Under the pieces are notes generated by a model. It was not told the DNA's origin, ran no database searches, and was given only the letters and a program-made list of their open reading frames with translations. A stretch of 7,054 nucleotides of DNA, from NCBI GenBank assembly GCA_015489145.1, contig WGAH01000719.1, positions 1-7,054 on the forward strand, written 5' to 3'. Below, piece by piece: positions 1-4,736 of this stretch. The DNA comes from Deltaproteobacteria bacterium (lineage in GTDB: Bacteria > Myxococcota_A > UBA796 > UBA2385). Within the stretch, counting starts at the first letter, position 1. Each line of letters begins with the position of its first letter. The translations under genes and the position numbers were made by a program.

Positions 1-26
1 ACAACATCGCCAACCCGCGCAGCTAG
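1..26 (+). CDS. C-terminal end of the 99-aa Gly/Ala-rich protein (overlap copy)
   Basis: Partial. The reading frame ends at TAG 24-26 and encodes the last residues (NIANPRS). It is the duplicated tail of the complete gene at 6630-6929, caused by the circular overlap, and is not a separate gene. Confidence 0.9.
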
Positions 27-151
27 CGCAGGAGGAACCCATGGCCTACTCCGGTGAGATCACCACGGTGACCGTCCCCGCGAACGCGACGTCCGTCGAC
101 GTGTCCGTCGAGTGGAACCAGCCCGCCGGCCTCGTCGAGATCATCGGCGAC
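1..151. repeat. Terminal direct repeat, left copy (circular overlap)
   Basis: All 151 bases are identical to 6904-7054 at the other end of the window. Both copies cut through the same two genes: the end of the 99-aa gene and the start of the 113-aa gene. The simplest reading is a circular 6903-bp molecule whose assembly was written with an overlap. True terminal repeats of a linear genome are less likely, because the repeat carries only coding sequence with no special structure at its edges. Confidence 0.95.
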
Positions 152-382
152 GCGGACGGCCTGTCGGTCGAGGGCGTGAGCGTCGGCGGCGAGCCCGTCA
201 AGGGCCTGCCGGTGGGCGTCAAGCTCCCGCTGCAGAAGCTCGCCGACTACCTCGGCACCGCCGCGCGGCCCGCCCGCCCGGCCTTCAAGGTCAGCAACGG
301 CGACCGGCTGACCTTCACGCTGCACATCGCCACCGCCCCGGCGGCCGACGAGGCCCACACCCTGTACGGGCACGTCCGGTAG
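41..382 (+). CDS. 113-aa beta-rich protein, candidate virion structural protein
   Basis: The ATG at 41 is preceded by a strong GGAGGAA site (31-37) and follows the stop of the 99-aa gene by 14 bases. I do not recognise the family. The sequence alternates Val/Thr strands with Gly/Pro/Asp turns (for example TTVTVPANATSVDVSVEW near the N-terminus and DRLTFTLHIAT near residue 90). It has no membrane segment, no cysteine and no signal peptide, so a small soluble beta-sandwich is likely. A strong ribosome site and its place second in the presumed structural operon suggest an abundant virion protein, perhaps a coat or spike. At 113 aa it is short for a single jelly-roll capsid protein, so the capsid role is only inference. 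Confidence 0.88.
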   Translation: MAYSGEITTVTVPANATSVDVSVEWNQPAGLVEIIGDADGLSVEGVSVGGEPVKGLPVGVKLPLQKLADYLGTAARPARPAFKVSNGDRLTFTLHIATAPAADEAHTLYGHVR

Positions 383-388
383 TCCGCG

Positions 389-637
389 ATGGCCGACCGC
401 GTACCGCTCGGCGTGCCGGTCAGCGGCACCTACACGGTGCCGGGGCCGGTCTGGGTCTGGCCGGATGACCTCGGGGTCCGCTTCGACGTGGACCCGAGCG
501 CCCCGACCGGGACCGGGCGGCCGTGGTCCGGCCGGGGGCCGGTGCCCTGGCGGGCGGCCCCCGGTGCGGCCCTGCACATCCCCGGTACGGCGGTGGTCAC
601 CCTGGCCCCGTCGCCCGCGCTCCTCCGTCTCTGGTAG
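389..637 (+). CDS. 82-aa Pro/Trp-rich beta protein, unknown function
   Basis: It starts at ATG 389, six bases after the stop of the 113-aa gene, and ends nine bases before the next ATG. No clear Shine-Dalgarno site is visible, so it may be translated by coupling to the gene before it. The protein is rich in Pro, Gly, Val and Trp (SGTYTVPGPVWVWPDDLG around residues 12-29) with no membrane segment and few charged residues. This again suggests a compact beta fold, perhaps a partner of the 113-aa protein. It fills the gap between two well-supported genes in the same direction, which is the main reason to accept it. No family is recognised. Confidence 0.68.
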   Translation: MADRVPLGVPVSGTYTVPGPVWVWPDDLGVRFDVDPSAPTGTGRPWSGRGPVPWRAAPGAALHIPGTAVVTLAPSPALLRLW

Positions 638-646
638 GGGGCTCCC

Positions 647-1216
647 ATGGCCGAATCGCGCATCACCAGCACCGGCGCCACGAGCACCGGCGAGCCGCGC
701 CGCGAGCCGCGCATCGCCGCGTGGGTGGTCACCCTCGCGAACGGCGCCGCGTGGGCCGTCGAGCACTGGGACGAGATTCGCGACGTGGCCGAAGACGTGG
801 GCGCCTACGTGACCGGCGACGGCTCGGCGAGCGAGGCCGCCGCCGCCCTCGGTGAGCTCGCCGGCAGCCTCGTCGATGACGTGGACTATGGCGACTGGAC
901 CTGTGAGGAGCGGAAGGCGTACCTCGACGCCGCGTTCACGGCGGTGACGGGGAAGGTGCCGCCGCGCCGCCGGTGGGGCGACTGGCAGGGACACGACGAG
1001 TGGCGCGGCACCTACGACGCCTGGCTCGCCGACTGCGAGGAGTGGGGCGGCGGCAGCCTCGCTATCTGGGGCATGGAAACGGCGGCGGACCTCCCCGGCG
1101 CCACCAAGGCCACCACCACCAGCACCAGCATCACGGGCGGCGCCGGTACGGTGGCGCTGGGAGCCGCGGGGCTGCTCGGCCTCGGGCTCCTCGCGAAGCG
1201 ACGGAGGCGGCGATGA
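647..1216 (+). CDS. 189-aa C-tail-anchored membrane protein, likely virion or assembly protein
   Basis: The start ATG at 647 has a weak G-rich site just upstream. The first ~150 residues are soluble, rich in Trp and acidic residues, with two cysteines (C86, C130) that could form a disulfide if exported. A Thr/Ser-rich linker (about 154-163) leads to one hydrophobic segment (about 164-183) that starts with Gly-Gly and ends in KRRRRR. This tail resembles bacterial C-terminal sorting anchors (GlyGly-CTERM or MYXO-CTERM style), although no Cys sits in it. The topology would place the body outside the membrane and the arginines inside, where they could touch DNA. It overlaps the next gene by ATGA. 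No family is recognised; a coat or adhesion protein is possible. Confidence 0.85.
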   Translation: MAESRITSTGATSTGEPRREPRIAAWVVTLANGAAWAVEHWDEIRDVAEDVGAYVTGDGSASEAAAALGELAGSLVDDVDYGDWTCEERKAYLDAAFTAVTGKVPPRRRWGDWQGHDEWRGTYDAWLADCEEWGGGSLAIWGMETAADLPGATKATTTSTSITGGAGTVALGAAGLLGLGLLAKRRRRR

Positions 1217-1764
1217 AGCGACGCACGCGCAAGCTCGGTCTGTGGCTCCTCGGCGGGCTCGGCGCCCTGGGCGCCGCCCTGGGTGCCTCGCGGGCGAACA
1301 CCGGCGATGCGCCGAGCACCCTCGACGCGCCCGGCCTGGCCCCCGGCGACGGCAGCATCACCGACGACGACGAGGGCGCCGCCGACGTGGGCTCCACCGT
1401 GACCGGCGAGCCCGCGCCCGAACTCCCCGGCTGGCGCGCGATGCCGGGCCGCCGGTGGGACGGCTCGGCGGCGGCCGACCGGCTCGACTCGCTCATCCAG
1501 GGGCACGGCTACCGGGCCGGCGCCCGCATCCGCGACCGGCTCCGGCAGATCGAGCGCACCGGCGCCGTGTCGAGCGTCTACGACGACGCGACCGCACAGC
1601 GCGTCGAGGCCCTCGCCGAGCGCCTCGCCGCCGCCGGCATTGACGAGGCGCGCGCCGAATGGGTCGCCGCCGCCTCGGCCGAGGCCATGCGGGCGGGCGT
1701 GCCCTCGGTGCTCGCCGTGCAGTGGGCCATCACCGCCGCCGACGCGGCGCCCCGGAGGGTGTGA
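1213..1764 (+). CDS. 183-aa N-anchored protein with helical C-terminal domain
   Basis: The ATG at 1213 overlaps the previous stop (ATGA), with GGAGG at 1203-1207, which fixes this start. The N-terminus (MKRRTRK, then a Gly/Leu/Ala stretch to about residue 25) is a signal anchor or signal peptide; a possible cleavage site lies near AALGASRA. Residues ~30-70 are an acidic, Pro/Gly/Thr-rich linker. From ~85 to the end the protein is alpha-helical (DRLDSLIQGHGYRAGARIRDRL and later Ala/Glu-rich helices). The expected topology is a short basic end inside and the domain outside. The function is unknown. Its place between two tail-anchored proteins and before the peptidase suggests a structural or assembly role. 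Confidence 0.85.
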   Translation: MKRRTRKLGLWLLGGLGALGAALGASRANTGDAPSTLDAPGLAPGDGSITDDDEGAADVGSTVTGEPAPELPGWRAMPGRRWDGSAAADRLDSLIQGHGYRAGARIRDRLRQIERTGAVSSVYDDATAQRVEALAERLAAAGIDEARAEWVAAASAEAMRAGVPSVLAVQWAITAADAAPRRV

Positions 1765-1765
1765 A

Positions 1766-2128
1766 ATGGCCACCGACTACATCACCGACGAGCAAATCCA
1801 GGCGTGGATTGAGCGCATCGCCTCGGCGCGCGGGTGGCCCGATGACCTGCTCTCCGAGGTGCTCGCGGCCGTCGAGGACCACGACTACGCGACCGCCGCC
1901 GCCGCCGTCCGCGAGTGGGGCGGCGACGGAGCCGAGAAAGCCGAGGCCTGGCTCCTGGAACTCGGCGACCTGCCCGAGGACTACTACGACCTCGGCGAGG
2001 AGCTCGTGACCCTGGTCACCGATACGGCCGAGGACCTCGCCAGCACAGCGCGCGCGGGCGTGCCGCTCGGCCTGGTGCTCGGCGGCGCCGTGCTCCTGTG
2101 GCTCGTGCTCCGAGGGCGTCGCCGGTGA
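1766..2128 (+). CDS. 120-aa acidic protein with C-terminal membrane anchor and Arg tail
   Basis: The ATG at 1766 lies one base after the previous stop, with GGAGGGT at 1754-1760; an in-frame upstream extension to 1640 would overlap the preceding gene deeply and is rejected. Residues 1-95 are acidic and helical with many Asp/Glu and Tyr/Trp (DLPEDYYDLGEEL around 68-80). A single hydrophobic helix spans about 98-115, followed by RGRRR. Acidic exterior, one TM helix and a basic inner end is the layout of filamentous-phage coat proteins, although those are much shorter, and no homology is claimed. The 3' end overlaps the peptidase start by GTGA. Confidence 0.85.
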   Translation: MATDYITDEQIQAWIERIASARGWPDDLLSEVLAAVEDHDYATAAAAVREWGGDGAEKAEAWLLELGDLPEDYYDLGEELVTLVTDTAEDLASTARAGVPLGLVLGGAVLLWLVLRGRRR

Positions 2129-2646
2129 GGCGCCGCCGCCGGTGGGGCTGGGCGCTCCCCGCCGCCGTCGCGGGCATCGCCGCGTGGTGGGCCGGTCGCC
2201 GGTCCGCCTCGCACCGATGGGAGGCCCTCGACGGGGTGACGGTGCCCTCGTCGCTGGCCGCGCACCTCGACGACGTGGCCGAGGGCCTCGGCTCGGGATT
2301 CGTGGTGACCTCGGGGTATCGCTCGGCCGAGGACCAGGCCGACGCCATGCTCGACCTGCTCGCCTCCTACGGCGACCCGGAGAGCGCCGCCGCCGTCTAC
2401 GTGGACGAGGCGACGGCCTACGAGGTGCTCTCCCTGCTCGCGGCGGGGGACCGAGACGGCGCCATCGCCATCCTCGACGCCTCGCCCCTGTCGGCCCATC
2501 AGACCGGCCGCGCCGCCGACGTGAGCAAGTGGCGGCAGACCTCGGCCGGCGAAGGGCCGCCCGACGAGGACGAGCTACGGGCCGCCGTCGAGGCCGCCGG
2601 TGGTGAGCTGGTGGTCGAGCGGCACGTCTATCACCTGGAGTGGTGA
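2125..2646 (+). CDS. Membrane-anchored M15-type peptidoglycan peptidase (endolysin or virion lysin)
   Basis: It is predicted to be a zinc D-Ala-D-Ala carboxypeptidase-type (VanY/M15) enzyme that cuts peptide stems of the cell wall. Visible motifs are TSGYRS (62-67), SAHQTGRAADVS (123-134, giving zinc ligands H125 and D132) and a final HVYHLEW (167-173) with H170 as the likely third ligand. The usual catalytic Glu three residues before that His is replaced by H167, with E165 nearby. The GTG start at 2125 overlaps the previous stop (GTGA). The N-terminus is RRRRR plus a short hydrophobic stretch (about 8-23), a signal anchor or signal-arrest segment. At 173 aa it is near the minimal size for the domain. 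It is followed by a holin candidate, which supports a lysis role; a virion-borne entry enzyme is the alternative. Confidence 0.85.
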   Translation: MRRRRRWGWALPAAVAGIAAWWAGRRSASHRWEALDGVTVPSSLAAHLDDVAEGLGSGFVVTSGYRSAEDQADAMLDLLASYGDPESAAAVYVDEATAYEVLSLLAAGDRDGAIAILDASPLSAHQTGRAADVSKWRQTSAGEGPPDEDELRAAVEAAGGELVVERHVYHLEW

Positions 2647-2650
2647 GGAT

Positions 2651-2660
2651 GGGGGGGGGG
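2651..2660 (+). repeat. Homopolymer run of ten G at the holin-candidate start
   Basis: Ten consecutive G lie 3 bases before ATG 2664 and directly after the alternative start ATG at 2649-2651. The run acts as the purine-rich ribosome site. Its length decides whether the upstream starts are in frame with the gene. Sequencing or assembly error in the run is possible. Confidence 0.85.
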
Positions 2661-2663
2661 AGC

Positions 2664-2867
2664 ATGTACGACACCGGCATGAGCGCCGTGGGCGCCGTGA
2701 GCGCCGGCGCCTGCTACTCGTGTGCTCTCCACCTCGGGGCCTCGCCCGCCGTCGCGGTGGCTCTCGCCGTCATCCTGGGCGCCATCCCTCAGTGGGCGGC
2801 CCTGTGGCTGCGGTCGAGGCGGGAGCGCCGGAAGGCCGACGAGGACGGCGCCTCGGACGAGGGCTGA
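2664..2867 (+). CDS. 67-aa two-TM holin-like protein
   Basis: It directly follows the peptidase gene. From ATG 2664 the protein has two hydrophobic segments (about 7-22 and 27-49) joined by a short turn, then a strongly charged tail (SRRERRKADEDGASDEG). This is the usual build of a class II holin, which would open the inner membrane for lysis. The family itself is not recognised, so the call rests on topology and position. In-frame alternative starts exist at GTG 2640 and ATG 2649, upstream of a run of ten G (2651-2660); that run also serves as the ribosome site for 2664. The longer forms would add basic residues at the N-terminus. Confidence 0.75.
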   Translation: MYDTGMSAVGAVSAGACYSCALHLGASPAVAVALAVILGAIPQWAALWLRSRRERRKADEDGASDEG

Positions 2868-2875
2868 ACGAGCTG

Positions 2876-2892
2876 GGGACAACGTTTGTCCC
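2876..2892. promoter_or_regulatory. Palindromic operator candidate, copy 1
   Basis: GGGACAA-CGT-TTGTCCC is a perfect 7-bp inverted repeat around a 3-base spacer. Its core GGACAA-N3-TTGTCC recurs at 2898-2912, with centres 21 bp apart (two helical turns). This suits cooperative binding of a dimeric regulator. No HTH regulator is recognised on this element, so the binder could be a host protein or one of the unknown small proteins. Confidence 0.6.
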
Positions 2893-2897
2893 TCGGC

Positions 2898-2912
2898 GGA
2901 CAAGGTTTGTCC
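2898..2912. promoter_or_regulatory. Palindromic operator candidate, copy 2
   Basis: GGACAA-GGT-TTGTCC is a perfect 6-bp inverted repeat with a 3-base spacer. Both copies are followed by CTCGG, so the repeated unit is about 20 bases. Neither hexamer occurs elsewhere in the window as far as I could see by eye. Confidence 0.6.
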
Positions 2913-2969
2913 CTCGGGCGGGCCGATTGTCACCGGGGGTTCAGTAGCCGTCCAGGTGCGGCGGCCGGG

Positions 2970-2975
2970 TAGGGT
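2970..2975 (+). promoter_or_regulatory. Putative -10 element (TAGGGT) of the replication operon
   Basis: TAGGGT fits the TAnnnT pattern of high-GC bacterial -10 elements and lies 25 bases before ATG 3001. It sits in a 12-base string (2968-2979) that occurs again in the divergent promoter region at 6534-6545. A matching -35 is not evident. Confidence 0.4.
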
Positions 2976-3000
2976 GTGGGCACCCACAACGGAGGTGCTC

Positions 3001-3564
3001 ATGAACCGAATCCCCGCAGATACGCTACGAAAGCAGGTGGTCAAGCTCGACGAGGTGTGGCTCAGCACGCGCGACACGCTCGGCGTCCCCGACCTCCCGC
3101 ACTGGCTTTTCTGCGCGGTCGTCGAGGTGGCGTTCCTCGCCATCGACCACCTCGAAGAAGCGTACGCCGACCGCGATGTCGCGTGGAAGGACTACAGCCG
3201 AATGCGCGCCGACCGCGATGCCGCCCTCTCCATGTCCGAGGCCGCACACGCGGCCCTCGACCAGCTCGACAAGGCGTGCGCCGAGCGCGACGAGGCCCGC
3301 GCCCTCCTCGACGAGGCCCGCGCCTCGGCCGAGGCCGCCGCCCGCGAAGCCGCGCACCTGGAAACGCTGCTCACCGAGACGCGGGAGGAGCTGAACGCGG
3401 AGCTGAACGCCGTCATCGACCGGCGCATCATCGCGACCGATGGGCTCCGCCGCGTGGCGGACCTCCTCTTGGCTGGCAAGGCCGACGAGGCCCTCGTCGC
3501 GGCCGTCACCGCCAGGCGCAAGGCCATCGGCCTCGACCCGCTCGACGACGAGGCCGACCGATGA
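3001..3564 (+). CDS. 187-aa coiled-coil protein, first gene of the replication operon
   Basis: It starts at ATG 3001 after a good GGAGGTG site (2991-2997). A longer in-frame reading to 2722 would cross the control region and the holin gene and is rejected. Residues 1-48 form a small domain with Trp and hydrophobic residues (HWLFCAVVEVAFLAID, 34-49), too interrupted to call a TM helix. About 50-140 is a long Ala/Glu/Arg/Asp heptad-like region typical of coiled coil. Residues 145-180 (GLRRVADLLLAGKADEALVAAVTARRKAIG) look like a compact helical pair. No family is recognised. It could be a scaffold, a regulator or a DNA-binding accessory for replication. It overlaps the next gene by ATGA. Confidence 0.85.
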   Translation: MNRIPADTLRKQVVKLDEVWLSTRDTLGVPDLPHWLFCAVVEVAFLAIDHLEEAYADRDVAWKDYSRMRADRDAALSMSEAAHAALDQLDKACAERDEARALLDEARASAEAAAREAAHLETLLTETREELNAELNAVIDRRIIATDGLRRVADLLLAGKADEALVAAVTARRKAIGLDPLDDEADR

Positions 3565-3866
3565 GCCGCAACGCCGACCAGCTCGCCCGCGAGGCGGCCG
3601 AATTCGCGGAGCTCCGTGCCACGAGCGCTCGAGCCGAGCTCCGCAAGGTGAAGCGCGCCACCTCCTACGCCATCGCGTTCCGCTGGGCGTCGCTCGTCCT
3701 GGACTCGGCGGAGCAGGCGGCTTTTGAGGCACGTCAGGCGGCTGCTACGGACGTGTCCTCGGATGGTGCGGTGTACCAGTACCGGGCGACCATGGCCGCG
3801 TTCGAGGCCGAGGCCGCCGCCCGCGAAGCGCAGCGCATCATCCGCGCGTGGGGAGCGTGGCGATGA
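3561..3866 (+). CDS. 101-aa helical protein, unknown function
   Basis: The start ATG 3561 overlaps the preceding stop (ATGA). The protein is almost entirely helical and Ala/Glu/Arg-rich, with basic residues around 25-34 (ELRKVKRATS) and Trp/Arg near the end (RIIRAWGAWR). It shares a 23-base identical stretch, read in the same frame as AEAAAREA, with the coiled-coil gene before it. This suggests a partial duplication or shared low-complexity coding. The stretch 3721-3780 uses more A/T at third positions than its surroundings. The function cannot be given; a small nucleic-acid-binding or scaffold partner is possible. Confidence 0.8.
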   Translation: MSRNADQLAREAAEFAELRATSARAELRKVKRATSYAIAFRWASLVLDSAEQAAFEARQAAATDVSSDGAVYQYRATMAAFEAEAAAREAQRIIRAWGAWR

Positions 3867-4066
3867 CCAGCGGTGCATCCGTGCTGATGCTCCTCGTCTC
3901 GGCGTTCGCCGGGATGATGACGTACATCGGGGTCAGCGAGCGCGACGAGGAGGCCGGCGGGGCGGCCGTCCTCGCGGCCCTCGGAGCCGGGGTCGCCGCT
4001 CCCTTCCTACTCATGGCGTATCTACGGCTCATCGTGTGGTGGGCCGGCTGGCTGGGATGGCCATGA
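3863..4066 (+). CDS. 67-aa membrane protein with two TM segments
   Basis: The ATG at 3863 overlaps the previous stop by ATGA; a GTG at 3848 would add five residues but is less likely. TM1 covers about 4-23 (ASVLMLLVSAFAGMMTYIGV), a short acidic loop SERDEE follows, and a second long hydrophobic stretch runs about 32-64, possibly two helices, ending in Trp-rich WWAGWLGWP. The type resembles small phage membrane proteins such as holins or assembly factors. Because it lies in the replication operon and not by the peptidase, I leave the role open. It overlaps the next gene by ATGA. Confidence 0.78.
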   Translation: MTSGASVLMLLVSAFAGMMTYIGVSERDEEAGGAAVLAALGAGVAAPFLLMAYLRLIVWWAGWLGWP

Positions 4067-4308
4067 GGTGGGCCGCCGTGGTCCAGGTGGGCGCCGGGGC
4101 GCCCGTGCTCCTCGCGCCCGCTCACTCGTCGCGGGCCGAGGCCCTCGCCGCCGTCCGGCGGCTGGGGGCCTACCGCCGCGCCGAGCGACTGCGCCTCCAT
4201 CCAGCCGCCCGGCCGCCCGCCGAGCGGGCGCGGGTGGTGGCGATGCTCTCCGGCCACACGCCCGCCGAGGTGTGGGCCGCTTTCGAGCGGTGGAGGAAGG
4301 CACGATGA
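4063..4308 (+). CDS. 81-aa basic protein, unknown function
   Basis: The ATG at 4063 overlaps the previous stop (ATGA); an in-frame ATG at 4057 is an alternative. The N-terminus (MRWAAVVQVGAGAPVLLAPA) is mildly hydrophobic and could be a beta strand pair. The middle is Arg/Ala-rich (EALAAVRRLGAYRRAERLRL, 26-45). The end (MLSGHTPAEVWAAFERWRKAR) is a helix-turn-helix-like pair. The high Arg content suggests nucleic-acid contact, which is inference. The family is not recognised. It overlaps the next gene by ATGA. Confidence 0.75.
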   Translation: MRWAAVVQVGAGAPVLLAPAHSSRAEALAAVRRLGAYRRAERLRLHPAARPPAERARVVAMLSGHTPAEVWAAFERWRKAR

Positions 4309-4736
4309 ACCGCCGGCAGTCCTGGGCGGCACGCGCCAGCCGACGGAACGCCGCGCTGCGCCGCCGCTACCCGCTCCTCGCGTGGGGCGGCCTGCTGCCC
4401 GAGGAGACGGCCGAGAGCTACCGCGCCCGCGTCGAGGCCCAGGCCGCGGCGCTCGACAGCGCCCTCGCCGCGACGGCCCGGTGGTGGATGGGCCGCATCG
4501 CCGAGCTGCGGGCCGAGGCCGCTGCGCGGCTGCCGCCGGAGCAGGTCGCCGCCCTCGACGAGTACGTCCGGCGGTCGCCGTGGCTCGTCCGGGGGCTCGC
4601 CTACCAGGCCGACCTGTGGCGGTCCATCGCCCGCGTCCTCGACGGCGACCCGAAGGCCTCCATCCCTCGAGCCGTCCGCGAGCTGCTCGGCCTGCCGCCG
4701 GTGTGCGGATTCGCGGCCTGGGAGGCGCTCCGATGA
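4305..4736 (+). CDS. 143-aa helical basic protein, unknown function
   Basis: It starts at ATG 4305 (ATGA overlap; GGAGG within 4292-4296 of the upstream gene). The first 25 residues are strongly basic (NRRQSWAARASRRNAALRRR), followed by PLLAWGGLLPEE. Two long helices follow (about 35-75 and 78-95), then a C-terminal helical part (PRAVRELLGLPPVCGFAAWEALR). There is no membrane segment and no recognisable motif. The basic start and its place just upstream of the origin and rep make a DNA-binding accessory role plausible but unproven. Confidence 0.8.
   Translation: MNRRQSWAARASRRNAALRRRYPLLAWGGLLPEETAESYRARVEAQAAALDSALAATARWWMGRIAELRAEAAARLPPEQVAALDEYVRRSPWLVRGLAYQADLWRSIARVLDGDPKASIPRAVRELLGLPPVCGFAAWEALR

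Larger units (their letters stand above)
2868..3000 (+). promoter_or_regulatory. Gene-free control region ahead of the replication operon
   Basis: 133 bases without a credible ORF separate the holin candidate from the operon that starts at 3001. It holds two tandem palindromes (2876-2912), another half-site-like TTGTCA (2927-2932) and a TAGGGT hexamer (2970-2975) placed as a -10 element, which would give a leader of about 19 bases. A GGAGGTG ribosome site (2991-2997) leads to ATG 3001. No convincing -35 is seen at 16-19 bases. A small inverted repeat GGGTG/CACCC (2972-2985) overlaps the proposed -10. Confidence 0.6.

Noticed and set aside
23..994. 323-aa open frame on the minus strand opposite the structural genes
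   Set aside because: Gly/Arg/Ala/His-rich composition, no recognisable motif, no ribosome site, and fully antisense to three consistent rightward genes; an effect of GC-rich third positions.
1131..1160. GGAGTVALG in the 189-aa protein as a P-loop
   Set aside because: There is no Lys-Ser/Thr after the Gly stretch and it is the start of the membrane anchor; no Walker A motif was found in any credible protein of the window.
1095..1216. LPXTG sortase signal in the 189-aa protein
   Set aside because: LPGAT occurs near the end, but the Gly after Thr is missing and the distance to the hydrophobic segment is long with a Thr/Ser linker; it does not fit the strict motif.
1730..2680. 316-aa minus-strand open frame opposite the 120-aa gene and the peptidase
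   Set aside because: Arg/Pro-dominated shadow; the plus strand here encodes a recognisable M15 motif set.
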